A stretch of DNA of 12,687 bases, taken from positions 1 to 12,687 of the forward strand of contig JAGPHL010000068.1 in assembly GCA_018055515.1 (NCBI GenBank). The letters are read 5' to 3'. Made by a program: the position numbers and the translations under genes. Shown in pieces: positions 1 to 6,615 of the stretch. The notes beneath the pieces were generated by a model, which did not search any database, had not been told where the DNA came from, and saw nothing but the letters and a program-made list of their open reading frames with translations. The DNA is from Anaerolineae bacterium. Its GTDB lineage: Bacteria; Chloroflexota; Anaerolineae; B4-G1; SLSP01. How positions within the stretch are numbered: the first letter of the stretch is position 1; the number at the start of each line of letters is the position of its first letter.

Positions 1-60
1 TCTGCTCGGCCAGCGCATTGGCCGCCCTCACCCGCCGGGCTAGGTCTCGACGCAAGGGTC

Positions 61-88
61 TTGACAATCATTATTATGAAAGTATAAT
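61..88 (+). promoter_or_regulatory. Perfect-consensus sigma-70/sigma-A promoter
   Basis: A TTGACA hexamer at 61-66 and a TATAAT hexamer at 83-88 are separated by 16 nt, in an AT-rich island inside GC-rich DNA. Both hexamers match the consensus at every base. The predicted start of transcription is near 95. It points toward the candidate RNA/leader and rlmN. The spacer is 1 nt shorter than the optimum of 17. Seen directly; promoter activity is inferred. Confidence 0.75.
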
Positions 89-94
89 TTTTAT

Positions 95-311
95 AAGAAA
101 CGTTTGATGTGAAATCATGTGTTGACCATGTAAGTCAAAACATCAATGCCAAAGCACCGGCGCAAGAACAGTCGAAGGGTAACACTCGTGATTTTGGCGA
201 TGATCCGCGAACACAAACCGCTGACCGTGTGAGCCAGGGTGTGTTCTACGGAACGTCCCCCTCCTTGCAGCGAGAATGGGACCAGTTTACACCCAAATCG
301 TAGGGTCTGGC
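95..311 (+). ncRNA. Candidate structured RNA or long structured leader of rlmN
   Basis: This 270-nt gene-poor stretch follows a perfect promoter and can form several helices. One hairpin is ATGT-G-TTGAC (117-126), a 7-nt loop and GTCAA-A-ACAT (134-143), with only one internal mismatch. GCCAAA (148-153) can pair with TTTGGC (193-198). GGGTGT (237-242) pairs with ACACCC (289-294) and encloses two hairpins, GTTC-TACG-GAAC (243-254, a C(UACG)G tetraloop) and GTCCC/GGGAC (255-259/278-282), making a three-way junction; GCCA/TGGC (233-236/308-311) could extend it. An open frame from GTG 109 to 303 (64 codons) exists, but I count only about half of its third positions as G or C, unlike the strongly GC3-biased neighbours, and it has no clear ribosome site. 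I see no known riboswitch, tmRNA, RNase P or SRP motif and no U-tract terminator, so it may be the rlmN 5' leader. Pairings were made by eye. Confidence 0.4.
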
Positions 312-361
312 AAGCTCAACTTAGCGGAAAGTAGAGAGATTACGCATTTCCTGAAAATCCT

Positions 362-1492
362 ATGGACAACGTCGAAAGTCCCACTTTGAACGAGCCGCCC
401 GCCGGGCTCTACGATCTGAGCCGCGAAGCGCTGGAGGCGTTGCTGGCGAGCTGGGACGCGCCCCGCAGTCTAGCGCTGGAACTGTGGCACGCGCTTTACC
501 GGCAAGGAGCCGCCGATTTCGACGCGCTGCCGCTGCCCGAGGCGCTCCGCGCGCGGCTGGCAGCAGAGACGCCATGGCACGTTCCCCGCGTCGTGGACCG
601 CCTCGAAGCGCCCGACGGAGCGACCCGCAAGGACCTGCTCGAGCTCGCCGACGGACAACGCATCGAGGGGGTGCTGCTGCGCTACCGCCAACGCCGCAGC
701 GCCTGCATCTCCACACAGGTGGGCTGCGCCTGCGGCTGTACCTTCTGCGCGACCGGCGATATGGGATTCGTGCGGCAGCTCACGGCAGGCGAGATCGTCG
801 CGCAGGTGTTGCACTTCCAGCGAGAGCTGGCCGCCCAGGGAGAAAGCCTCACCAATCTCGTGCTGATGGGGATGGGCGAGCCGTTTCTCAATTACGAAAA
901 CACCCTCGCGGCGTTGCGACGGCTGCTCGACCCGCAAGGGCTGGGATTTCCGCCGCGTCGCATCACCGTCAGCACCGCCGGCGTCGTCCCCGGCATCGCG
1001 CGCTTCACGGAAGAGGGACTGGGGGTGAACCTGGCCATCTCGCTCCACGCCGCGACGGACGCCCTGCGGGATCGGCTCATGCCCATCAACCGGCGCTATC
1101 CCCTCGCGGCGCTGCTCGAGGCGGCGCGCACCTACGCCGCGCGGACCGGTCGCCGGGTGATGTTCGAATGGGCGCTGATCGCCGGCGTCAATGACAGTCC
1201 CGCGCAAGCCACAGCGCTGGCGGCGCTCCTCGCCGGCGTGCCGGCGCACGTCAACCTCATCCTGCTGAACCCCACCCCGGCGTATCCAGAGCTGCCCTCC
1301 CCTGCCGAGGCGGTCGCCGCGTTCACCGCCGTGCTCGACGCGGCGGGCATCCCCCACACGCTGCGACAGCGTCGCGGCGGCGCCATCGCCGCCGGCTGCG
1401 GGCAGCTGCGGACCCGGAATTCAACGCAGCGGCGCCAGGACGTGACTTCACCTCCGAATGGCTCACAAGTCCACACGGAAGAGCACGGATAG
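362..1492 (+). CDS. rlmN: Dual-specificity 23S rRNA A2503 / tRNA A37 C2-methyltransferase RlmN
   Basis: Radical SAM enzyme of the RlmN/Cfr family, which methylates C2 of A2503 in 23S rRNA (and A37 of some tRNAs) and so acts at the ribosomal peptidyl transferase region. The [4Fe-4S] motif is CX3CX2C at C122, C126 and C129. C115 lies seven residues before it, matching E. coli C118, and C346 in the AAGCGQLR context matches the methyl-carrying C355. The SAM-binding GMGEP is at 170-174 and LLNPTP at 301-306. All catalytic features are present and the family normally ends just after CGQLR. Here about 24 extra residues (353-376), low in similarity to the family, are encoded by repeat-like DNA. The ATG at 362 has no good Shine-Dalgarno, but the frame is closed by a stop at 332-334, so no upstream start is possible. 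Probably transcribed from the promoter at 61-88. Confidence 0.95.
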   Translation: MDNVESPTLNEPPAGLYDLSREALEALLASWDAPRSLALELWHALYRQGAADFDALPLPEALRARLAAETPWHVPRVVDRLEAPDGATRKDLLELADGQRIEGVLLRYRQRRSACISTQVGCACGCTFCATGDMGFVRQLTAGEIVAQVLHFQRELAAQGESLTNLVLMGMGEPFLNYENTLAALRRLLDPQGLGFPPRRITVSTAGVVPGIARFTEEGLGVNLAISLHAATDALRDRLMPINRRYPLAALLEAARTYAARTGRRVMFEWALIAGVNDSPAQATALAALLAGVPAHVNLILLNPTPAYPELPSPAEAVAAFTAVLDAAGIPHTLRQRRGGAIAAGCGQLRTRNSTQRRQDVTSPPNGSQVHTEEHG

Positions 1493-1545
1493 AATCCCAG
1501 GAATCTACTGCCCGGAACCCAAAACCCCGCGTCTCCGTGGCGACG
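1412..1545 (+). repeat. Degenerate intergenic-type repeats overlapping the rlmN 3' end and spacer
   Basis: This stretch contains CCCGGAA twice (1413-1419, 1511-1517) and CACGGA twice ten bases apart (1474-1479, 1484-1489). It also has phrases such as AACGCAGCGGCGCCAGGACG (from 1423) and GCGTCTCCGTGGCG (from 1529) that resemble dispersed noncoding repeats of large GC-rich bacterial genomes. It encodes the non-conserved tail of RlmN and runs into the spacer. The rest of the spacer up to 1658 holds no gene that I can see. The repeat assignment is a visual judgement. Confidence 0.35.
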
Positions 1546-1616
1546 TTTACCCCGAAAACAGCTCGCGGATGACAGAATTATCAAAAATTTAACGCAGCTG
1601 TAACCGAAACTGGCAG

Positions 1617-1647
1617 GTGACAGTTGCTGAAGCTGAATCTCTATAGT
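1617..1647 (+). promoter_or_regulatory. Possible weak promoter for recD2
   Basis: TATAGT (1642-1647) is a one-mismatch -10 box. GTGACA (1617-1622) is a one-mismatch -35 box, but the spacer is 19 nt, longer than usual. If real, transcription would begin within a few bases of the ATG at 1659, giving an almost leaderless message. That would fit the absence of a Shine-Dalgarno there. Confidence 0.25.
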
Positions 1648-1658
1648 AGAATGAGATT

Positions 1659-3911
1659 ATGTCCACTTCAGCAGCCGCTACCGCCGCACAAGTTCCCCTC
1701 CAAACCCTGGAGGGGACGTTGGAGCGCATCACCTTCCAAAATGAGGAGAACGGCTACACCGTCGCCAAAGTCATCCCCCGCGGCAAGACCGGCGAAGTGA
1801 CCGTCGTCGGCGAGCTGACCGGGGTGAGCGTGGGTGAGTCGCTGCGACTGCGCGGCGTGTGGACCGAGCATCCCCGCTACGGCCGGCAATTCCAGGTGCG
1901 GGAGTACGCGGTGCAGCTGCCCGCGACCCTCGAAGGGCTGCGCAAATACCTCGGCAGCGGCTTGATTCGCGGCATCGGCCCCGTCAACGCCCGGCGGATC
2001 GTGGACTACTTCGGCCTGCAAACGCTCGACGTCATCGAGCGAGACGTCAATCGCCTGTGCGAAGTGCCAGGCATCGGCGAGAAACGCACCGCAAGCATCG
2101 CCGCCGCCTGGGAAGAGCAAAAACAGATCAAGGAAATCATGCTCTTCCTGCAGAGCCACGACGTGAGCACGGGCCTCGCGGTGAAAATCTTCAAGCAGTA
2201 CGGCGATGAAGCCATCACCGTCGTCCAAAACACCCCCTATCGGCTGGCGAAGGACATCTGGGGAGTGGGCTTCAAGACGGCGGACAAGATCGCGCGGCAG
2301 ATGGGCATCGCGCACGACGCGCCGCAGCGCCTCGAGGCGGGACTGCGCTACACGCTCAGCGAGCTGAGCGACGAGGGGCACTGCTTCGCCACGCGGCCGC
2401 AGCTGCTGGAGGCCGCCGCGCAGCTGCTGGAGGTTCCCGCCGCGCCATGCGAAGCGGCCCTGGCGGCCCTCATCGCCGCCGAAGAAGTCATCGCCGAAGA
2501 GGAAGCCATCTACCTGCCGCCCTTCTTCCAGGCCGAACAGAGCGTCGCCGCCAAACTCCAGCTGCTCCTGCACAGCTCGCGCGATCGGCTGAGCGACTTC
2601 CTGGCGCTGGATTGGGAGCGCGCCTTCGCCTGGCTGGACGGACGCAACAGCTTCCAGCTCGTAGAAGCGCAGCGCCGGGCGGTGAAAATGGCCCTCACGG
2701 AGAAAGTCGCCCTCCTCACCGGCGGACCGGGGACCGGCAAGACGACGATCACCCGCGCCATCATCCAACTCCTGCGCTCCAGGGGACACACGGTGCTGCT
2801 CGCCGCGCCGACGGGTCGCGCCGCCAAGCGCCTGAGCGAGCTCACCGGCCTCGAGGCCAAAACCCTGCACCGGCTGTTGGAATTCAAACCCGCGCAGGGC
2901 AATCGCTTCCTCCGCGATCAGGAAAATCCCCTCGACGCCGACCTCATCATCGTGGACGAGACCTCAATGATTGACCTGCTGCTCATCCATCACCTGCTCA
3001 AGGCGGTGGAAGCGGGCAGCCATCTGTTGCTGGTCGGCGATGTGGATCAGCTCCCCTCCGTCGGCCCCGGCAACGTCTTGCAGGATCTCATCGCCAGCGG
3101 CGTGATACCGGTGACGCGGCTGGAGACGATCTTCCGTCAGGCAGACGACAGCTACATCATCGTCAACGCCCATCGCATCAATCGGGGCGAGCTGCCGCTC
3201 TTTCCACCAGAAGCGCGGGATTTCTTCCTCTTTCGGCAGGAAGACCCGGAACAGGCGGCGGCGCTGGTGCTCGATATCGTCACCCGGCGCATTCCTGAGA
3301 AATTCGGGCTGGACGCGGAACGCGATGTGCAGGTGCTCAGCCCCATGCATCGCGGCGCGGCAGGCGTGTCGGCGCTCAACCGGCAGCTGCAAGAGGCGCT
3401 CAATCCTCCCGCCCCCGGCAAAGCGCAGCTCACCCACGGGGCGCGGACCCTGCGGGTAGGGGATCGCGTCATGCAGATCCAAAACGATTACGAGCGGCAG
3501 GTCTTCAACGGCGACATGGGCCACATCACGGCCATGGACCTGGAAGAGCAAACGGTGACGGTGACCTTCGACGACGTCGTCGCCACTTACGACTTCACCG
3601 AACTCGACGCGCTCATGCACGCCTACGCGGTCAGCATCCACAAAGCGCAAGGTTCGGAATTTCCGGCGGTGGTGCTGCCGCTGCTCACGCAACACTACAT
3701 GATGCTCCAACGCAATCTGCTCTACACCGGCGTGACCCGCGCGCGCACCCTGGTCGTGCTCGTCGGCGGGATGAAGGCGATCGCCATGGCCGTGCGCAAC
3801 GATAAAATCGCGCGCCGCAACACCCGGCTCGCGCAACGGCTCCAGGGAGCGCCGACAACCCGTTCCAGCGCCGCCGGCTATCCGGCAAGAACGGCGCCCC
3901 ACAAAAAATGA
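1659..3911 (+). CDS. recD2: ATP-dependent DNA helicase RecD2 (RecD/TraA-like, RecBC-independent)
   Basis: Superfamily 1B 5'-to-3' DNA helicase involved in DNA repair and replication-fork maintenance, of the RecD2 type found in bacteria without RecBCD. At 750 residues the length is normal. The N-terminal OB-like region (about 15-90) begins with the family pattern EGTLERITFQNEENGYTV. Helix-hairpin-helix motifs follow (GIGPVNARRI about 105-114, VPGIGEKRT about 136-144, GVGFKTADKIA about 202-212). The helicase core has Walker A GGPGTGKT at 355-362, Walker B VDE at 432-434, motif III GDVDQLPSVGPG at 460-471, a GDRVMQ SH3-like strand near 601 and the C-terminal motifs SIHKAQGSEF (659-668) and LLYTGVTRAR (687-696). 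No motif is missing. The ATG has no convincing Shine-Dalgarno, so translation may be leaderless. The downstream kinase starts 6 nt after the stop, suggesting co-transcription. Confidence 0.95.
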   Translation: MSTSAAATAAQVPLQTLEGTLERITFQNEENGYTVAKVIPRGKTGEVTVVGELTGVSVGESLRLRGVWTEHPRYGRQFQVREYAVQLPATLEGLRKYLGSGLIRGIGPVNARRIVDYFGLQTLDVIERDVNRLCEVPGIGEKRTASIAAAWEEQKQIKEIMLFLQSHDVSTGLAVKIFKQYGDEAITVVQNTPYRLAKDIWGVGFKTADKIARQMGIAHDAPQRLEAGLRYTLSELSDEGHCFATRPQLLEAAAQLLEVPAAPCEAALAALIAAEEVIAEEEAIYLPPFFQAEQSVAAKLQLLLHSSRDRLSDFLALDWERAFAWLDGRNSFQLVEAQRRAVKMALTEKVALLTGGPGTGKTTITRAIIQLLRSRGHTVLLAAPTGRAAKRLSELTGLEAKTLHRLLEFKPAQGNRFLRDQENPLDADLIIVDETSMIDLLLIHHLLKAVEAGSHLLLVGDVDQLPSVGPGNVLQDLIASGVIPVTRLETIFRQADDSYIIVNAHRINRGELPLFPPEARDFFLFRQEDPEQAAALVLDIVTRRIPEKFGLDAERDVQVLSPMHRGAAGVSALNRQLQEALNPPAPGKAQLTHGARTLRVGDRVMQIQNDYERQVFNGDMGHITAMDLEEQTVTVTFDDVVATYDFTELDALMHAYAVSIHKAQGSEFPAVVLPLLTQHYMMLQRNLLYTGVTRARTLVVLVGGMKAIAMAVRNDKIARRNTRLAQRLQGAPTTRSSAAGYPARTAPHKK

Positions 3912-3917
3912 GGTTTC

Positions 3918-5087
3918 ATGGATATGAAAGAGTCCAAGATGCAAGAGCAGGCCAGCGTTCTCATTGTAGATGATATCTCTGAAAACCTGCAGGTGCTCTC
4001 GAACATGCTGGCAGTCGCCGGCTACAGAGTGCGGGCAGTCACCAGCGGGGCGCGCGCCCTCGCCGCCATCGAGGCAGCGCCGCCGGACCTGGTGCTCCTG
4101 GACGTCATGATGCCGGAGATGAACGGCTATCAGGTCTGTCAGCGGCTCAAGGAAAATGCCCAGACCCGCGACATTCCGGTCATTTTCATCAGCGCGCTGA
4201 GCGGAATAGAGGAAAAGCTGCGCGCCTTCAGCGTGGGTGGGGTGGATTATGTGGCCAAGCCTTTCCAGCCACAGGAGATCATCGCCCGCGTGGAGACACA
4301 CGTGAGGTCGCGGCGGCTCCAACAGCAACTTGAGGCAGCCAACGCGGAATTGAGCCGCCAGCTCGAAGCCGTCAACCAGCTCAACGCAGAGCTGCAAGCC
4401 CGCAACGAGGAGCTCGACGCCTTCGCGCACACCGTCGCCCACGACCTGCGCGATCCCCTCAACGTGCTGTTGGGCTATGCGGAACTGCTGGTGACCCGAA
4501 CGCCGCTCGATACGCTCTGTGCGCAGGCAGCCGAGGGGATATGGCGCACGGCCACCCAAATGGCGGACATCATCCAGGCGCTGCTCTTGCTGGCGGGGGT
4601 TCGTCAGCAACCATCGCCCGCCCTCGGCCCCGTAGAGATGGGCGCCGTGATCCAAAACGCGCTGGCGCGGCTGGAGCCGGTCATCGAAAAACTGCAGGCG
4701 GAAATCGTCCAGCCCGCTTCATGGCCCCGCGTGTGGAGCTACGCGCCCTGGCTCGAAGAAGTGTGGGTCAACTACATGGATAACGCGCTCAAGCACGGGG
4801 GACAGCCGCCGCGGGTGGAACTGGGTGTCACCCCTCTGCCGGAGGGCAGCCTGCGCTTTTGGGTGAAGGACAACGGGCCCGGCATCCCGCCCGAACAGCA
4901 GGAGCAGCTGTTCATCCCGTTCCAGCGCTTAGGGAGCAGCCGCGTCCCCGGGTACGGCCTGGGGCTCTCCATCGTGCGCCGCATCATGGAGCGCCTGCAT
5001 GGGGAGACAGGGGTCGAAAGCCAGCCGGAACAGGGGAGCACCTTCTTCTTTACGCTGCCCCCCGCCCCCGAAAAAGCAACGCCCTGA
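3918..5087 (+). CDS. Receiver-domain histidine kinase (REC-HisKA-HATPase)
   Basis: Cytoplasmic two-component protein with no membrane segment or signal peptide. The N-terminal receiver domain (about 12-128) has acidic residues D18/D19, phospho-acceptor D62 in LLDVMMPEMNG, S92 and K114 (AKPF). A coiled-coil linker rich in QLEAAN/ELQARNEEL (about 131-166) leads to a HisKA helix with phospho-accepting H175 (AHDLRDPL). The ATPase domain shows the N box (NYMDNALKHGG, N289), G1 (DNGPGIP, 318-324), F box (FIPFQRLG) and G2 (GYGLGLS, 345-351). The whole phosphorelay set is therefore intact and the receiver probably gates the kinase. The ATG at 3918 lies only 4 nt after GAGG; the in-frame ATG at 3924 has better spacing, so the protein may be two residues shorter. 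It follows recD2 by 6 nt. The signal and output partner cannot be told; no response-regulator gene lies nearby. Confidence 0.9.
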   Translation: MDMKESKMQEQASVLIVDDISENLQVLSNMLAVAGYRVRAVTSGARALAAIEAAPPDLVLLDVMMPEMNGYQVCQRLKENAQTRDIPVIFISALSGIEEKLRAFSVGGVDYVAKPFQPQEIIARVETHVRSRRLQQQLEAANAELSRQLEAVNQLNAELQARNEELDAFAHTVAHDLRDPLNVLLGYAELLVTRTPLDTLCAQAAEGIWRTATQMADIIQALLLLAGVRQQPSPALGPVEMGAVIQNALARLEPVIEKLQAEIVQPASWPRVWSYAPWLEEVWVNYMDNALKHGGQPPRVELGVTPLPEGSLRFWVKDNGPGIPPEQQEQLFIPFQRLGSSRVPGYGLGLSIVRRIMERLHGETGVESQPEQGSTFFFTLPPAPEKATP

Positions 5088-5106
5088 AGTTCACGCGGGC
5101 CGAGCT

Positions 5107-5901
5107 TCACCGGGCGCGCAGCAAATCAGCCAGCTGCGCGGCGATTTCCGCGGGCGTTCCGACCAGGGGAATCCGCTTGCGCTCGCGCAAGGGTGCCTGA
5201 TCCAGGCCGCTGATGACGGTCGGTGAGCCGGGAACGCCGATGAGCTCGGGGTCCGCTGCGAGCGCGGCAGCGTCCCATACCGTCACCTGCTCCGGCGCAA
5301 AAGCCCACGATTTGAGGCGGTAATCCATGAAGCGCGGCTCGTTTGCCGCCGTCTCCACGGAGAGCACGGCGGGCAGAGGGACTTCCAACACCTCGTGCCC
5401 TCCCTTGATCTCCCGCCGACCGCGCACCGTCCGTCGCTCCGGGTCGAGCGTCACGCGGCTGAGCATGGTAATCTGCGACCAGCCGAGCCACTCGGCGATG
5501 CCCGCCGGCACCTGGCCCGTCGCGCCGTCGGAGGATTCGACCCCGCAGAGCACGAGATCCGCCCCGCCCAGTTTCTCGATGGCCCGCGCGAGCGTGTACG
5601 TCGTCGCCAGCGTGTCGGCCCCGCCGAAAGCCCGGTCGCTGAGGAGAGTGATGTGATCCGCCCCCATCGCCAGCGCCACGCGCAACACCGGCTCGAAGAA
5701 CGACGGCCCCATGGACAGCAGCTCGACATGCGCGCCGTGCTGTTCCTTGAGCTGCAGCGCGAACTCCACCGCGTTCATATCCGGCGGGTTGAGCTCCGAC
5801 CGCGCCGAGCTCCGGTCCAGCCGCCAGGTCACGGGATCAACGCGGACTTCTTCGGGCTTGGGCACAACTTTGACGCAGACGATAATTCGCAACTGGGACA
5901 T
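5107..5901 (-). CDS. etfB: Electron transfer flavoprotein beta subunit
   Basis: Cytoplasmic flavoprotein subunit that with EtfA passes electrons between dehydrogenases and partner oxidoreductases. At 264 residues the length is typical. Family landmarks: KVVPKPEEVRVDP (11-23), LNPPDMNAVEFAL (37-49), LLSDRAFGGADTLATTYTLA (86-105) and GVESSDGATGQVPAGIAEWL (120-139). The NPxD and DRAFGGADTLAT segments resemble anaerobic, FixA-like and bifurcating ETFs more than mitochondrial ones, but sequence alone does not prove that it bifurcates. The ATG at 5901 is preceded by GAGG, 5 nt away, and that GAGG overlaps the stop codon of the upstream four-helix-bundle gene, so translation is likely coupled. It is the last gene of the operon and ends 19 bp from the convergent kinase gene; no clear terminator is visible between them. 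Confidence 0.95.
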   Translation of the reverse strand: MSQLRIIVCVKVVPKPEEVRVDPVTWRLDRSSARSELNPPDMNAVEFALQLKEQHGAHVELLSMGPSFFEPVLRVALAMGADHITLLSDRAFGGADTLATTYTLARAIEKLGGADLVLCGVESSDGATGQVPAGIAEWLGWSQITMLSRVTLDPERRTVRGRREIKGGHEVLEVPLPAVLSVETAANEPRFMDYRLKSWAFAPEQVTVWDAAALAADPELIGVPGSPTVISGLDQAPLRERKRIPLVGTPAEIAAQLADLLRAR

Positions 5902-5908
5902 GGTTACC

Positions 5909-5950
5909 TCATTTGGAGTTACGAGTTGTGGGTTCTGAATTGGGAGAAGT
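5909..5950 (+). repeat. Heptanucleotide array, left arm flanking the S23 cassette
   Basis: Six consecutive 7-nt units of the pattern NNRTTNN can be laid out: TCATTTG, GAGTTAC, GAGTTGT, GGGTTCT, GAATTGG, GAGAAGT (the last is degenerate). The first unit contains the stop codon of the four-helix-bundle gene on the minus strand, and the array encodes that protein's C-terminal tail. It is oriented opposite to the array at 6567-6615. Confidence 0.6.
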
Positions 5951-6379
5951 TAGGCGATGAGAAGCAGGACCTGATTTATTTACTGGGGAGGCAGTGGCGC
6001 GGGGCGATTCGTCAAGATGCTGTTGAAGATAGACGATAAAGCCGCCGATGAGCCGCCCGGTTTCTTCCGAGAGCGCGTAAATCTGATCGAATTGTTGCTG
6101 AGTGATGTACCCTTCATCCAACGCGATATAGGCTTGCGCACGGACTTCGCCTGCTGAGCCTTTGGCAATGTAAAGATAGCGAGTAAATGTGCGATTGCTC
6201 TGGCTCTCAAAGCCCTCAGCGATATTAGAAATGACAGACACGGCGGCTCTTCTGATCTGGTCACGCAATCCAAAGTCCCGCGCAAAACTACCCTGCTGGG
6301 TGCGGGCATACACCGGATTGCACAGCTCCCGCCCTTTCTGCCATCCCAGAATCTCCTCAAAGTGCTCAATCTTCGCCAT
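5909..6379 (-). CDS. S23-type four-helix-bundle protein
   Basis: Member of the four-helix-bundle family first seen as 23S rRNA intervening-sequence proteins; elsewhere the genes stand alone, as here, and the molecular function is not established. Recognisable segments: ILGWQKGRELCNPVYA (10-25), LRDQIRRAAVSVISNIAEGF (38-57), FTRYLYIAKGSAGEVRAQ (65-82) and an EGYIT turn (89-93). The family core ends near residue 122. The remaining 34 residues, rich in Ser, Pro and Thr, are encoded by the heptad repeat array and neighbouring DNA and are probably not part of the fold. The ATG at 6379 has an excellent ribosome site, AAAGGAG, six bases upstream. It overlaps the end of the preceding small gene by 14 nt and its stop overlaps the etfB ribosome site. 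It splits the usual etfA-etfB pair, so it looks like an acquired gene that became part of the operon. Confidence 0.85.
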   Translation of the reverse strand: MAKIEHFEEILGWQKGRELCNPVYARTQQGSFARDFGLRDQIRRAAVSVISNIAEGFESQSNRTFTRYLYIAKGSAGEVRAQAYIALDEGYITQQQFDQIYALSEETGRLIGGFIVYLQQHLDESPRATASPVNKSGPASHRLTSPNSEPTTRNSK

Positions 6380-6593
6380 CTGCCGCTCCTTTCAACACCC
6401 GGCCTTCAGATTGTAACGCATTCTTATCCGTCCAGGCATCGTTGGGAAGCAACCGTCGCATCCGCTCCATGATAGCGACCTTCTCTTCCCAGGATAGCGC
6501 CGCCAACGCGCGCCGACGTGCTTGTTTTGCGGCCAGAAGTTCGGAAATATCAGGATACGTTTTCTCTTCCAACTTCCAACTCCCAACTCCCAA
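6366..6593 (-). CDS. Small unknown protein encoded just upstream of the S23-type gene
   Basis: Small hydrophilic, probably helical protein of up to 75 residues. The core YPDISELLAAKQARRRALA followed by ALSWEEKVAIMERMRRLLP has the look of short bacterial proteins of unknown function (pattern YPDI.ELL..K..RR.ALA.L..EEK) that commonly sit directly upstream of another small gene. This family memory is not checked and I assign no function. The start is uncertain: the first available codon is TTG at 6593, and another TTG at 6572 would remove the repeat-encoded first residues (MGVGSWK); there is no ATG. The region before it is the heptad array at 6567-6615. It begins right after the etfA stop, in the same frame, and its last 14 nt overlap the start of the four-helix-bundle gene, whose ribosome site it contains. 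Confidence 0.6.
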   Translation of the reverse strand: MGVGSWKLEEKTYPDISELLAAKQARRRALAALSWEEKVAIMERMRRLLPNDAWTDKNALQSEGRVLKGAADGED

Positions 6594-6615
6594 CTCTCAT
6601 CTCCCAACTTTCAGC
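6567..6615 (-). repeat. Heptanucleotide tandem array at the etfA 3' end, right arm flanking the S23 cassette
   Basis: Seven head-to-tail 7-nt units read on the plus strand as TTCCAAC, TTCCAAC, TCCCAAC, TCCCAAC, TCTCATC, TCCCAAC, TTTCAGC. On the coding strand this is GTTGGRA repeated. The fifth unit holds the etfA stop codon, and the array covers the possible starts of the small downstream gene. Since 7 is not a multiple of 3, any change in copy number would shift the frame. It is inverted relative to the array at 5909-5950. Confidence 0.85.

Noticed and set aside
1..57. Possible ends of flanking genes: a minus-strand frame reading LRRDLARRVRAANALAEQ and a plus-strand frame ending LLGQRIGRPHPPG at a stop at 41-43
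   Set aside because: Too short to decide; both strands are open, and neither has a clear start with a ribosome site or a recognisable family.
104..118. FNR/CRP-like palindrome TTGATGTGAAATCA near the predicted transcription start
   Set aside because: The half-sites TGAT and ATCA are 5 nt apart instead of the 4 of the FNR consensus, and it lies downstream of the start; a chance match is likely.
109..303. A 64-codon open frame starting with GTG
   Set aside because: No clear ribosome site, about half of third positions G/C against a strong GC3 bias in neighbours, and the DNA forms helices better explained by RNA structure. Kept only as an alternative in the candidate RNA entry.
2964..4655. 563-codon open frame on the minus strand across recD2 and the kinase
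   Set aside because: Lies antisense to two clearly recognised genes, crosses their boundary and is His/Arg-rich, as expected for a shadow frame in GC-rich DNA.
5081..5109. Possible bidirectional terminator between the convergent kinase and etfB genes
   Set aside because: Only 4-5 bp stems (GCCC/GGGC, TGAAG/CTTCA) and no T-tract on either strand.
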